Shown piece by piece: positions 4,911 through 13,711 of a stretch of 14,326 bases of DNA. A program made the position numbers and the translations under genes. The notes beneath the pieces are model-generated. The model saw only the letters and a list, made by a program, of their open reading frames with translations, was not told the origin of the DNA and did no database searches. This stretch comes from Acidobacteriota bacterium (GTDB lineage Bacteria; Acidobacteriota; Terriglobia; UBA7540): NCBI GenBank assembly GCA_021784615.1, contig JAJYHU010000264.1, positions 1 through 14,326 of the forward strand, read 5' to 3'. Numbering within the stretch: position 1 is the first letter of the stretch; the number at the start of each line of letters is the position of its first letter.

Positions 4911-7199
4911 ATGCCTGAAGACGAAGGCTTACTTTCCCAAAAAACTGAACGTGTTCGCCGGAGATTGGCTCCTATGACCCCCGACGTTGAGACGCAGGCC
5001 CAGAGTGCTTACTCCTATTTGCGCGACTACTGGAACACCCTTTGCAGGCGCCGCTGGACAATCCTTACGGTGACCTTTGTGCTGGTGACTCTGACTGCGA
5101 TCTACTCGTTCAAGGTGCGACCCACTTTTCGGGCCACCGGGCGCGTGGAAGTTGAGCCCGAAGCTCCTCCCTTCCAAAGTTCGGACCAGAACAATTCACC
5201 CTCCACCGTCGACGCCGGCTTCCTACAAACGCAAGTGGATGTTTTGACCAGCAATCATCTGGCGTGGGAGACGATCGAAGGATTGAAGCTCGATGCGAAC
5301 CCGGATTTCAACCGGGATCTTTCGCCTTCTGGCCAGCAACTGTCCGGGGATATCTCTTCTCTCCAGTTGCGGCTGATCCGCGTTTTTCATGACCACCTTC
5401 ACGTTGCTTTGGCCCGGGATAGCCGCATGCTGGAGGTGAGCTTTGATAGCACAGACCCAAAACTGGCCTCGGGCGTCGCAAACGCTCTGATGAACAACTA
5501 CATTCAATACAATTTCATGACGAAATATGACGCTACCCGCCAGGCTTCCGGGTGGATGGAACAGCAACTCGACAAACTCAAGGCGAAAGTCGAAACGTCG
5601 CAGCAGGCGCTGGTGAATTATGAGCGGCAGAACGCCATTGTCGACGTCGGAGACAAAGAAAGCCTGGCCGCGCAAGACCTTGCCTCATTGGGCCAGGAAT
5701 TTACACAGGCCCAGAACCACCTGGCGGAGGAGCAATCCCTTTACGACTTAGTGAAATCCAACCCATCCCAGACCGCGCTGCTGGCCCAAGACGACCTGTT
5801 GCAAATGCTGGAAGAAAAATTTGCCGACTTGAAGACCGGCTACGTGAACACTCTGGCTCAATATGGGCCTAAGTTTCCCAAAGTGGCGCGGCTCAAGGAC
5901 CAGATCAATACCGTGCAGTCGTTGATTGCCGAGGAGCGCTGGCGGAGCGTGAATCGCATCCGGAGGAATTATGATGCAGCCATGGGTAAGGAAGAGATTT
6001 TGGGCCGGGAAGTGGCCGAGGCGAAAATCGAGATGGAAAATTTGAATCAACTGCTGATACAGCACAACATCTTGAAGCACGACTTTGAAACAAACCAAGA
6101 TCTCTATGACAGCCTGCTGAAGCGGCTGAAGGACGCCACGGTCACAGCTGGACTGCGGGCCACAAACATCCACATTGTCGATCGAGCCCTCACCCCTACC
6201 CTTCCGGTACGTCCGAAAAAAGCACTCAACATCGCTGTCGGCCTCATGGTGGGACTCATTTTCGGCATCACGCTGGCTCTGGTTGAGGAAGGATTTGACA
6301 CTTCCATTATGAATGCCGAGGATGTGGAGCGATTGCTTCCCACGCCTAACTTGGCGGTGATCCCCGCAGCATTCTCCCTTAAGCGGCGGTCCTTGCAGGA
6401 CGGCAAACATGACCCTCGGAGGGCAGGCCACGATCATGTTGTGGCTCTTGCGGTTTCCCGGCGTCCTCACTCGGCTCTCGCTGAAAGTTTCCGCTCGCTT
6501 CGCACCTTGATTTTGCTGTCCAGCGCTCCCCCGCCGCCGCAGGCGCTGCTGGTGACCAGTGCCCAACCCGGCGAAGGGAAAACCGCTGCTTCAGTAAACC
6601 TGGCGCTGGCCCTTGCTCAGCGGGGTGGACGAGTTTTGCTGATCGATGGGGATCTTCGCAAGCCGGAGGTTGCGAGCACGCTGGGTCTTTCGGGTACAAA
6701 AGGCCTCAGCGGGATTCTAACAGGAGCCCATGGCTTCGATGCGTCTGTTGAGAGTTCCGAACTTGCGCCGAACCTGTGGACGCTCCCTGCCGGACAGTAT
6801 CCTTCCAACCCTTCCGAGCTGCTTTCATCAGCCACCATGGAGCAGCTTCTTGCGGGCCTGCGGCACTGCTTCGACTACTTGGTCATTGATTCCCCGCCTG
6901 TGTTGCTGGTTACAGACGCAATCGTTCTTTCAAAGTTTGTCGATGGAGTGGTGCTGGTCGTGGAAAGCGGTGTCACCCCCAGCGGCGCCCTCCTGCGCGC
7001 CTACAAGACGCTGGAATCAGCCGGCGCCAGGGTTCTGGGCACGGTTCTCAATAAGGTGGATTTGCGTTACGACGGTTATTACGGGTGCGTCTATAAGAAC
7101 TATCATCGATATTATTACCGGGATCAGGGACCGACTTATACAAGCTCGAGTCAGACCTCCTCGGAGACGCCCAAAACCAGTTCTCTCCCTCAGAACTGA
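4911..7199 (+). CDS. Wzc-like polysaccharide copolymerase fused to BY-type tyrosine kinase
   Basis: About 762 residues (numbering from the in-frame GTG at 4902, three codons upstream). It has a cytoplasmic N terminus, a first membrane helix near 53-70, then a Wzz-type periplasmic domain with long coiled coils (about 200-410). A proline-rich segment, TPTLPVRPKKALN, leads into a second helix near 442-462. The cytoplasmic kinase has Walker A GEGKT (about 557-561), Walker A' LLIDGDLRKP (about 579-588) and Walker B LVIDSPP (about 660-666). The tail carries nine tyrosines in about 25 residues, the usual autophosphorylation cluster. Such proteins set chain length and gate export by cycling phosphorylation. 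The one-piece form is typical of Gram-negatives. ATG 4911 and ATG 4974 (GGAG ten bases upstream) are both possible starts. No cognate tyrosine phosphatase is in the window. Confidence 0.94.
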   Translation: MPEDEGLLSQKTERVRRRLAPMTPDVETQAQSAYSYLRDYWNTLCRRRWTILTVTFVLVTLTAIYSFKVRPTFRATGRVEVEPEAPPFQSSDQNNSPSTVDAGFLQTQVDVLTSNHLAWETIEGLKLDANPDFNRDLSPSGQQLSGDISSLQLRLIRVFHDHLHVALARDSRMLEVSFDSTDPKLASGVANALMNNYIQYNFMTKYDATRQASGWMEQQLDKLKAKVETSQQALVNYERQNAIVDVGDKESLAAQDLASLGQEFTQAQNHLAEEQSLYDLVKSNPSQTALLAQDDLLQMLEEKFADLKTGYVNTLAQYGPKFPKVARLKDQINTVQSLIAEERWRSVNRIRRNYDAAMGKEEILGREVAEAKIEMENLNQLLIQHNILKHDFETNQDLYDSLLKRLKDATVTAGLRATNIHIVDRALTPTLPVRPKKALNIAVGLMVGLIFGITLALVEEGFDTSIMNAEDVERLLPTPNLAVIPAAFSLKRRSLQDGKHDPRRAGHDHVVALAVSRRPHSALAESFRSLRTLILLSSAPPPPQALLVTSAQPGEGKTAASVNLALALAQRGGRVLLIDGDLRKPEVASTLGLSGTKGLSGILTGAHGFDASVESSELAPNLWTLPAGQYPSNPSELLSSATMEQLLAGLRHCFDYLVIDSPPVLLVTDAIVLSKFVDGVVLVVESGVTPSGALLRAYKTLESAGARVLGTVLNKVDLRYDGYYGCVYKNYHRYYYRDQGPTYTSSSQTSSETPKTSSLPQN

Positions 7200-7285
7200 G
7201 TTCTGTTCCAACAAAGAAATCCATAGGTAAAAGTCAACGCGGGAGAAAGCGTCCTGGCAATTTATCCCGGAAAATTGAAGTCGTA

Positions 7286-8647
7286 GTGAACTTTTGGATG
7301 GTTCGAAAATTGTTTGCCTCGCGACTAATCGAATACTCCATGCGCAGCCGCTGGAAACAGAGAGGCTTGTTGCTGGTGGTTGGCCTGCCGGCGCTTGGTC
7401 TGGCGATGGCAGGCATCCGCATGGGCATTGCGCAAAGGCTGGGGGCAACCGAGAAGATCGCTGATTTGCGAGAGGCTGTGCGGCTAAACCCCGCCAATCC
7501 CGACCTTCACTTCCGATTGGGGACGCTGGAAACATATTCCCTGGGAGATTCCGCGCCGGCGGATGGAGTCCAACAATTCGAGCGTGCCACTGAGTTGAGT
7601 CCGCGTGAGGCGCGCTATCAGGAGGCGCTTGCTTCCGCTTGTGAACTCGAAGGGAACGAAGCCTGCGCCACCCGCGCCATGGGCAGGGCGCTGCTCCTGA
7701 GCCCCATGACGCCGCGCATCCACTGGGAAGCTGCCAATTATTATCTGCGCACAAACCGTAACGCTCTGGCCCTAAGCCAGTTCAAACGCCTGCTGGAAAT
7801 TGATCCCGGCTATGGAGCGGCAACCTTTCAGATTTGCAGCACCGTCATGGACGGTCCGGAAACGATCGAACGTGAAGTACTGACGCCTGCTTCCAGCCCG
7901 AAACTGAAACTCGCTTATATCAATTTCCTAACAACGCAGGGGGACTACGATTTTGCCTATCGTGTCTGGCAAAGCCTCGCGGCAAGCCGCGCTCCATTTA
8001 ATTTTTCATCGGCTGATCCCTATCTCGAACACCTGATTGCTCGGGGCCAGGTCCAGATGGCGGTTGCTGTCTGGCGGGACCTTGGACGACTCGGCGTTGT
8101 GAAACGGCCCGCTGATGAGGAGTATGGGAACATGGTTTTCAATGGAAGTTTTGAACAAGCTCCTCTCAACGCCGGTTTCGGATGGCGGTACCACCAAGAA
8201 CCTTACATTGAAACGGACTTTGCCGCACCCGTGGCTTTCACAGGAAGGCGCTCGCTGAGGGTGGACTTCACGGTTAGCAAAAACAAGGAGTATGAGCCGG
8301 TGAATCAAATCGTCCCGGTTGAGGCTGGCCGATCGTATTCACTAACGGCGCAGGTGCGCACTGAAGGCATTACTTCAGACAGCGGCCCGCGGTTACGCGT
8401 TGTTGATCCAGTCTGCCCAGCCTGCCTGAATGTTACATCGGTAGCAACAACCGGAACGACACCCTGGCACAAAATCACGCTGAATTTTTTAACAGGGGAC
8501 AAAACCCGGCTTGTTCGGTTGTCGGTTGAGCGGCCCCGGAGCCGGACGTTCCCGATGGGAATTACAGGAAGTTTTTGGCTCGATGACGTTTCGCTCAAAC
8601 CCGCAGTTCGTCCAGCGCATGAACGAACTCTGAAGGCTGACCGCTAA
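7286..8647 (+). CDS. Membrane-anchored TPR protein with C-terminal carbohydrate-binding-like domain
   Basis: Up to 453 residues from GTG 7286; ATG 7298 and ATG 7340 are alternatives and none has a clear ribosome-binding site. A basic segment and one hydrophobic helix (about 27-47) anchor the protein, probably with the rest in the periplasm. Residues about 57-175 form TPR-like helical repeats (LREAVRLNPANPDLHFRLG, AVGR-type turns and SQFKRLLEIDPGYGAA). From about 280 onward the sequence becomes beta-rich: it begins NMVFNGSFEQAP, includes RRSLRVDF and RSYSLTAQVRTEG, and ends GSFWLDDVSLKP. This is the signature of jelly-roll modules such as CBM4/9-like carbohydrate-binding domains. It lies between the copolymerase and the polymerase-like gene, only 2 bases from the latter, so a scaffolding or glycan-handling role in the export machine is likely. 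I do not recognise a named family. Confidence 0.8.
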   Translation: MNFWMVRKLFASRLIEYSMRSRWKQRGLLLVVGLPALGLAMAGIRMGIAQRLGATEKIADLREAVRLNPANPDLHFRLGTLETYSLGDSAPADGVQQFERATELSPREARYQEALASACELEGNEACATRAMGRALLLSPMTPRIHWEAANYYLRTNRNALALSQFKRLLEIDPGYGAATFQICSTVMDGPETIEREVLTPASSPKLKLAYINFLTTQGDYDFAYRVWQSLAASRAPFNFSSADPYLEHLIARGQVQMAVAVWRDLGRLGVVKRPADEEYGNMVFNGSFEQAPLNAGFGWRYHQEPYIETDFAAPVAFTGRRSLRVDFTVSKNKEYEPVNQIVPVEAGRSYSLTAQVRTEGITSDSGPRLRVVDPVCPACLNVTSVATTGTTPWHKITLNFLTGDKTRLVRLSVERPRSRTFPMGITGSFWLDDVSLKPAVRPAHERTLKADR

Positions 8648-8649
8648 AC

Positions 8650-9990
8650 ATGGAATCTGTTCTTATGACGGCCAATCCCGTTTCGTTGCCCCGGGAAGCT
8701 GATAGCGCGGCTGGGCGGGTTGTTCCTGTTTCATTTTCGATTGCCCGCATCTTGCTTATGGGCACATTGCTCGCGGCACCTCTAGCCTTTGGTGCTGTCG
8801 AGCCTTGGGCTTGGGCGACATTGGCGGCGGTCGCGGCCCTGCTCCTCCTGTTGTGGGCCGCCGCCAACATTCAACAGCAGAGACTCAAGGTGTTCTGGCA
8901 GCCGCTTTACTTCCCGGCAGCCCTCTTTTTTTTGCTGGGCTTTGTTCAATACACTTCACAACTTAGCCTTGACTCCTACGCCACGTGGGAATCTCTGATC
9001 AAGCTTGCGACCGACCTTGTTTTTTTCTTCCTTGCCGGCCAGCTATTGGTGACAGAGCCGGCAAAAACGTGGAAGAGAATAGGGCTTGTCGTGACGCTTT
9101 ATGCTTTTGCTGTGTCGCTGTTCGCCACAATCCAATTCTTTTCAAGCCACGGGTTGATTTACTGGAGCGTAAAAACTCACGGCTGGATTTTTGGTCCCTA
9201 CTTTAACCACAACGACTATGCGGGACTCTTGGAGATGCTGATCCCCATAGCGGCCGTTTATGTGCTTTCGCAACCCCAAGAGTACGACGCCCGGCGGCTG
9301 CTGGCTTTTGGGGTTCTGATTTCCATTTGCTCGGTTTTGTTGTCCGGATCGCGAGGGGGATCTATCGCCATTCTCATTGAATGCCTGCTCCTAGGGGTAG
9401 TGTTCTTGAAAAGAGCAGGCAAATCTTGGCAAAAGAGCTTGGCAGCGACCATGATGCTGGGCTTAGCAGCCACCGCGCTGCTTTTCTTCTGGCTGGCCCC
9501 AGCCCGCATTTCAAGGCGACTCGAAACCTCGGCCAGCATGACGCATTCGCCGGAGGTGACGCTTGGGGAGCGCTGGGCAGTCTGGGAGGACTCGCTCAAG
9601 ATTGTGCGTAATCATTTTCTGCGAGGAACAGGGCTTGGAAGCTATAGAGCTGTTTTCCCCCAGTATCAGAGCTTTGCGAGCGATCTGGTCTGGGACCACG
9701 CCCACAACGATTACGTTGAGGCGCTGGCCGAGTGCGGAGTCGCAGGAGGTCTGCTTATGCTTGCCGCCGTGGGGCTCTTCTTTCACTCGGCATTCGGAAA
9801 TCTGCGCGAATGCCTGCAGTCGGCTTCGGGCGCGATTCAACTGGGCGCGGGCATTGGCTGTTGCGGGCTGCTGGTTCACAGCCTTTCTGATTTCAATCTG
9901 CACATTCCCGCTAACGCCGCGTGGTTTGCATTTTGTCTCGGAACATCGACCTTACGGATTCATGGGAGAAAATGCCGCCAGGGGGAATAA
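8650..9990 (+). CDS. O-antigen ligase/Wzy-like polytopic membrane protein
   Basis: 446 residues with about ten to twelve hydrophobic helices. The Wzy_C/O-antigen ligase hallmarks are visible: SGSRGG at residues 232-237 at the start of a helix, and a large external loop ending with DHAHNDYVEALAECG (H350 and H352). In WaaL and related enzymes the Arg and His in these places are needed for transfer of undecaprenyl-linked glycan. The protein either polymerises the repeat units (Wzy) or ligates glycan to an acceptor; sequence alone does not separate these. It starts 2 bases after the TPR gene stop, so it is almost certainly co-transcribed and perhaps translationally coupled, and it overlaps the following methyltransferase gene by 19 bases. 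ATG 8665 is a possible alternative start. Confidence 0.88.
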   Translation: MESVLMTANPVSLPREADSAAGRVVPVSFSIARILLMGTLLAAPLAFGAVEPWAWATLAAVAALLLLLWAAANIQQQRLKVFWQPLYFPAALFFLLGFVQYTSQLSLDSYATWESLIKLATDLVFFFLAGQLLVTEPAKTWKRIGLVVTLYAFAVSLFATIQFFSSHGLIYWSVKTHGWIFGPYFNHNDYAGLLEMLIPIAAVYVLSQPQEYDARRLLAFGVLISICSVLLSGSRGGSIAILIECLLLGVVFLKRAGKSWQKSLAATMMLGLAATALLFFWLAPARISRRLETSASMTHSPEVTLGERWAVWEDSLKIVRNHFLRGTGLGSYRAVFPQYQSFASDLVWDHAHNDYVEALAECGVAGGLLMLAAVGLFFHSAFGNLRECLQSASGAIQLGAGIGCCGLLVHSLSDFNLHIPANAAWFAFCLGTSTLRIHGRKCRQGE

Positions 9991-10730
9991 ACTTCTCGGC
10001 GATTCCAGAGAAATCTTTTTGGGGGAGAGTTGCCCGCCTCCCGCTCAGGGGTCTGCCGAGGAATATGACAGTACCAATTTTGCAGGGCAGACTCAGAGGT
10101 GTGAAGTGGAAAGTGGGGGCTAGCAATCATGGTTGCTGGCTTGGAAGCTACGAGCACCACAAGCGTCTGGCCTTTGAGCTCAGTGTGAAGGAAGGCAGCG
10201 TTGTGTTTGACCTCGGAGCCAACGTTGGGTTCTATACACTGCTGGCTTCAGTTCTCGTGGGAGACCGGGGTAAGGTCGTGGCGTTTGAACCGCTCCCCAA
10301 AAACCTTCGTTACTTGAAATCCCACCTACAGATGAATCGAGTCACGAATGTTACGGTTATGGAAGCTGCGGTATCAGACGCCGACAGAGATTGTCTATTC
10401 GATGCCGGACCCAACAACTCAATGGGTCATCTTTCCAAGGAGGGAGGGTTCCGGACGAGGGTTGTGGCCATCGATAAGCTGGTTTCTCGCGGTGAGGTGC
10501 CTCTCCCCACTCACATGAAAATCGACGTCGAGGGCGCGGAATGGAAGGTTCTTCTCGGAGGGATGTCAGTCCTTGTTGCGAACAGGCCCACCATTTTCTT
10601 GGCGACGCACGGAAAAGATATCCACCGCCAGTGTTGTGAACTTTTGCAGTCTCTGGGATACACCCTTGAGCCCATTTCTGGTGCAACGGTTGATCAAGCA
10701 GATGAGATCTTAGCGTATGCCAGGACGTGA
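9972..10730 (+). CDS. FkbM-family SAM-dependent methyltransferase
   Basis: About 252 residues from ATG 9972, which has GGGAG three bases ahead; the frame could extend to 9921, and ATG 10065 with GAGGA is another option. The Rossmann-type SAM site is clear: VVFDLGANVGFYTLLAS with D80 to G86, then VVAFEPLPKNLRYLKSHL, in which Glu would bind the ribose hydroxyls. The FkbM hallmark KIDVEGAEWKVLLGG is at 183-197. Relatives O-methylate sugars or small molecules, so here methylation of a sugar in the repeat unit, possibly a capping methylation, is the likely task. The substrate cannot be read from sequence. It overlaps the polymerase-like gene by 19 bases and is followed by an unusually long 265-base gap in this otherwise compact operon. 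Confidence 0.88.
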   Translation: MPPGGINFSAIPEKSFWGRVARLPLRGLPRNMTVPILQGRLRGVKWKVGASNHGCWLGSYEHHKRLAFELSVKEGSVVFDLGANVGFYTLLASVLVGDRGKVVAFEPLPKNLRYLKSHLQMNRVTNVTVMEAAVSDADRDCLFDAGPNNSMGHLSKEGGFRTRVVAIDKLVSRGEVPLPTHMKIDVEGAEWKVLLGGMSVLVANRPTIFLATHGKDIHRQCCELLQSLGYTLEPISGATVDQADEILAYART

Positions 10731-10995
10731 AGCGTTGGCACAGTTCCTCGATAGAACTCCAAGGACAGCCCGGCCCCGAAACATGGTTGCCGGATATTCA
10801 AAGAGGCCGTCGCACCGGAGAATCGCGTTTCCAAGTCATCTTCTGGTCCTCTTCCCGTGGCCACATTCGAGAGGCTTCAAAGCAAACACATTGGAACCAC
10901 CGGGGTTACGCAGGGAAGTAGGCCTCCCCGAAAGACTCGAATTCGCCGCCGTATATGAATTGTTCTTCGTTCTCCAGTGAGGTGATATTTCTCTT
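10731..10995. other. 265-base gap inside the operon with no convincing gene
   Basis: Two overlapping plus-strand frames cross this gap (10717-10980, and 10727-10921 starting at a GTGA overlap with the methyltransferase stop). Their translations are rich in Arg, Ser, Trp and His, lack hydrophobic periodicity and suggest no family. The stretch may be a decayed gene, a 5' leader of the glycosyltransferase, or simply spacer. A GAGGTGA ribosome-binding site for the glycosyltransferase lies at 10979-10985. I saw no strong terminator or promoter. Confidence 0.35.
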
Positions 10996-12243
10996 GTGAA
11001 TGGGCCGGCTGGCCCACGAGATATCCAGATCATGCTTCGCATCGCTATCGATGGCACCATTTTCACCCCGAAGCCTAAAGGAGCAGCCCGATACCTGAGG
11101 AATCTGCTCACGGAGATTGCCAAGATCGACCAATCCAATGAATACCACGTCTTTATTGACCGCAAAGTTGGTCCTGTTGTGTTGCCTCAACAGGAGAATT
11201 TCCAACCCCGGCAAATCAACTTCTGCACGAATCTATATTGGAAGCTGGTCCAATTCCGCAAGATTCTGCGGCGCGAAAGATTCGATATCATTCATTTTCC
11301 TTCCGAAGGGCGCTCGATGCAATGTCCCTATCCGTTTGTCGTTACAGTGCACGAAATTCCCCAAATCAGATGGCGGATCGAGAGGCATGTAGCCCTTTAC
11401 GAGTACCTTAGCCGTGTGCTGAACGAAAGAATGTTTGCACGGTCGATCGAAAAAGCGAACGCGATCATTACGGCTTCAGCGGCAACAAGGAATGATCTCT
11501 TAAAATTGTACCCAGTTGACCCCGAAAGAGTAACGATTGCCCACGGGGCTGCGGAACCTCAACTTCTGGAGAGAAGCGGGAGTGTGCGGCATGACAAAGT
11601 CCGTGAAGAACTCGGAGCAAAGGACGGGTACATCCTGACTTTTGCCACAGGCGACAATCGTGAAAACGTGCAGGCCGTGCTTGAAGCCTATGGTAAAGTG
11701 CGGCGCCGGGTTCCCCACAAGCTCGTCATTTGCGGGACAGGACATGTTACCCGGTCCAGGCTGCAACAGCTCTGCATCGCGCTCGGGATTGAGGACTCGA
11801 CGGTTTTTCGTGGCTACGTGGATGAAACGGAACTGGCCTGTCTTTATGCAGCGGCTGACCTTTATGTCGACATCTCGTTTTACGAGGGCTTTGGCTTGCA
11901 GGTGTGTGAAGCCATGGCCTTTTCGGTGCCGGTTATCGCGTCTAATATCCCTGCATTGGCCGAGCTTATAGGCAACGCAGGCGACCTGGTTCCCATGGAT
12001 GACCCCGAGGCGATTGCTGCCGCTATCGCAAGTGTTTTGGAAAATCGGGAAAAATGGAACGAGCGCGCACGCCTCTCGCGGGTGCGAGCTCAGCAATTCA
12101 ACTGGAGTCGGGCGGCGCGACAGACCCTGGCGACCTACCAGGCCGTTGCCAGCCAACAAAAAGGGTGGAGGAAGTCCGATAGGCGTGCGAGGACACGCTC
12201 AAGTCTGTTGAAAGTGGTGTTGGGGTTCCGTATCGATGCTTGA
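10996..12243 (+). CDS. Glycosyltransferase, GT4-like (GT-B fold)
   Basis: 415 residues with the two-domain GT-B layout. The N-terminal domain begins LRIAIDGTIFTPKPKGAARYL, a glycine-containing acceptor-side loop, and has FDIIHFPSEG and VVTVHEIPQ strands. The C-terminal domain has the sugar-nucleotide-binding region KLVICGTGHVTR and the EX7E motif FYEGFGLQVCEAMAF (E297 and E305), typical of retaining family-4 enzymes. It is expected to act at the cytoplasmic membrane face, adding a sugar to the lipid-linked repeat unit; the donor and linkage are not predictable here. GTG 10996 is chosen because GAGGTGA lies about 10 bases upstream; ATG 11032 would lose only twelve residues. The 3' end overlaps the flippase gene by 8 bases. 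The last roughly 25 residues are basic and may bind the membrane. Confidence 0.92.
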   Translation: MNGPAGPRDIQIMLRIAIDGTIFTPKPKGAARYLRNLLTEIAKIDQSNEYHVFIDRKVGPVVLPQQENFQPRQINFCTNLYWKLVQFRKILRRERFDIIHFPSEGRSMQCPYPFVVTVHEIPQIRWRIERHVALYEYLSRVLNERMFARSIEKANAIITASAATRNDLLKLYPVDPERVTIAHGAAEPQLLERSGSVRHDKVREELGAKDGYILTFATGDNRENVQAVLEAYGKVRRRVPHKLVICGTGHVTRSRLQQLCIALGIEDSTVFRGYVDETELACLYAAADLYVDISFYEGFGLQVCEAMAFSVPVIASNIPALAELIGNAGDLVPMDDPEAIAAAIASVLENREKWNERARLSRVRAQQFNWSRAARQTLATYQAVASQQKGWRKSDRRARTRSSLLKVVLGFRIDA

Positions 12244-13621
12244 GTTGAAATCACGTTTCTTGCCATCGCGGTTTAGCAGAGACTTTGCAGTCACTGTTTC
12301 AGGGCAAGCCGGCGTGCTGGGATTCGGCGCCCTCTCAAGCGTGCTGGCTGCGCGCCTTCTGGGGCCACAGGGGCGCGGAGAACTAGCGGCCATCATTCTT
12401 TGGCCGATGCTGTTGGCCTTCCTCTTCTCGATGGGAATGGACCAGTCCATTGTTTTCCACGTCGGGAGGAAATTCTTTGATATTTCGGAAGTGTGGACGG
12501 CAAGCCTCGTGGCTGGACTGTTTCTTTCGGCGTGCGCCGTGCTGGCGGGACTCTGGGTCATTCCCTGGGCGCTCCATCTATACTCACCCCAGGTCCGCCA
12601 CCTGGCCTTTGTCTTTCTGGTTTTTGTCCCGCTGATCTGGTTGACTGCGCTTCCCAATGGATTTCTGCAAGGTACGCTCGACGTTGGATATTTCAGTTTG
12701 CTTCGGAACTTGAGCGCCTCTTTATACGGTTTTGGACTGCTGGGACTGTATCTCGCGAACAGGCCGTCCGTCGCTGACGTGTTAGGCGTCCAGATCGGAG
12801 CCTTGCTGGTGGTAAGCGCTTGCAGCTTCTGGATTGTCGTCAGCAGACACAGCCCTGGCTGGGCGTGGAACTTTAAATCGTGCAAGTCTTTGTTCAATTT
12901 TGGCTGGAGAACTCAACTCGGAAGCCTGGCCTCTCATGTAAACCAGCGGTTGGACCAGCTCCTTCTTTCCCTGTTTGTGCCGCCACGCGACCTGGGCCTC
13001 TACGTTGTGGCCGTGGCGGTAGCGATGTCGGTAGGGTTCTTTCCAAAGGCTGCCGGGATCGTCACGTTCTCCACCGGATCCAATTTGGGTGGCAGCCAGA
13101 CCAAAGAAATCATTGCCAAATCTTTCGGCGCGACATTTATAGCATTGGTGGCCGGTTGTGCTGTTTTATATGTCATCTGTCCGTGGCTTATCCCGTTCGC
13201 CTTCGGCCCTTCTTTCGCTCCGGCGGTGATTGCATGCCGGCTTCTTCTCCCTGGCTCGATCGCGCTTGGACTTAGCCAGGTCCTCTTCAGCGGAGCACGG
13301 GCGCTAAATCATCCAATACTGCCTTCCTATGCCGAAGGCCTTGCGGTGGTTGTTACGGTCCTCTCGCTATATCTGCTGTTGCCGCGATATGGATTTGTTG
13401 GGGCGGCGATGGCTTCGACGCTGGCGTATATGAGCAACCTCATTTTTTCGCTCACTTTCTTCCACAAGCATAAAGAAATTAATCTCACCTTTTTCGAACT
13501 TTTACACGGCACGCTCACAGCGTTCCGAACGATCGCCCGTGTCGTGAACCCTCCCAGGGTTTCCGAAGAACATTTTGCGACTGGCTCAAGGCGTTCACTT
13601 CAGAAACAACCTGAACCGTAA
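12236..13621 (+). CDS. Wzx-like polysaccharide flippase (MOP/MATE-like family)
   Basis: 461 residues with about twelve to fourteen hydrophobic helices. The N-terminal pattern is typical of polysaccharide-synthesis MOP transporters: a short basic start, then VSGQAGVLGFGALSSVLAARLLGPQGRGELAAIILW, in which the ARLLGP-x-GRG turn after the first helix is characteristic. A basic loop with HVNQRLDQLLLSLFVPPRDLGLY near the middle marks the second half, also usual in this family. The likely task is moving undecaprenyl-diphosphate-linked repeat units from the cytoplasmic to the periplasmic side. It overlaps the glycosyltransferase by 8 bases, so translation is probably coupled. The C-terminal tail (about 35 residues) is hydrophilic and cytoplasmic. 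Confidence 0.9.
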   Translation: MLELKSRFLPSRFSRDFAVTVSGQAGVLGFGALSSVLAARLLGPQGRGELAAIILWPMLLAFLFSMGMDQSIVFHVGRKFFDISEVWTASLVAGLFLSACAVLAGLWVIPWALHLYSPQVRHLAFVFLVFVPLIWLTALPNGFLQGTLDVGYFSLLRNLSASLYGFGLLGLYLANRPSVADVLGVQIGALLVVSACSFWIVVSRHSPGWAWNFKSCKSLFNFGWRTQLGSLASHVNQRLDQLLLSLFVPPRDLGLYVVAVAVAMSVGFFPKAAGIVTFSTGSNLGGSQTKEIIAKSFGATFIALVAGCAVLYVICPWLIPFAFGPSFAPAVIACRLLLPGSIALGLSQVLFSGARALNHPILPSYAEGLAVVVTVLSLYLLLPRYGFVGAAMASTLAYMSNLIFSLTFFHKHKEINLTFFELLHGTLTAFRTIARVVNPPRVSEEHFATGSRRSLQKQPEP

Positions 13622-13711
13622 AGGTTCGAAGCTTCTGCTGCGAATCAGAGAATGGGTGATTCACCGCCCTCTCAATTTTCCCGGCTCAAGTAAAGGAAAC
13701 CAATAAGCCCG

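Noticed and set aside
5748..6566. 272-codon open frame on the minus strand inside the copolymerase gene
   Set aside because: It lies wholly opposite the Wzc-like coding sequence, whose domains and motifs are unambiguous; the antisense translation is Gln/His/Arg-rich with no domain.
8926..8933. T8 tract in the polymerase-like gene, with another T8 at 13823-13830 in the second one, as possible phase-variation sites
   Set aside because: T8 runs arise naturally from Leu/Phe codons in membrane helices, are short for slippage switches, and both frames are intact here.
10727..10921. 64-codon plus-strand frame starting at a GTGA overlap with the methyltransferase stop
   Set aside because: The overlap is suggestive, but the composition (many Trp, Arg, Ser, His) and lack of any motif or ribosome-binding site make it too weak to call as a gene; described as part of the gap.
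10960..10989. TTGTTC-18-GATATT as an internal promoter before the glycosyltransferase
   Set aside because: Poor -35 match, and the start point would fall on the GTG start codon, leaving the ribosome-binding site at 10979 untranscribed.
11500..12159. 219-codon minus-strand open frame inside the glycosyltransferase gene
   Set aside because: Antisense of the conserved GT-B C-terminal domain including EX7E; no recognisable protein features of its own.
12199..12897. 232-codon minus-strand open frame inside the flippase gene
   Set aside because: Opposite a clear multi-helix MOP-type transporter; the antisense product is polar and has no family resemblance.
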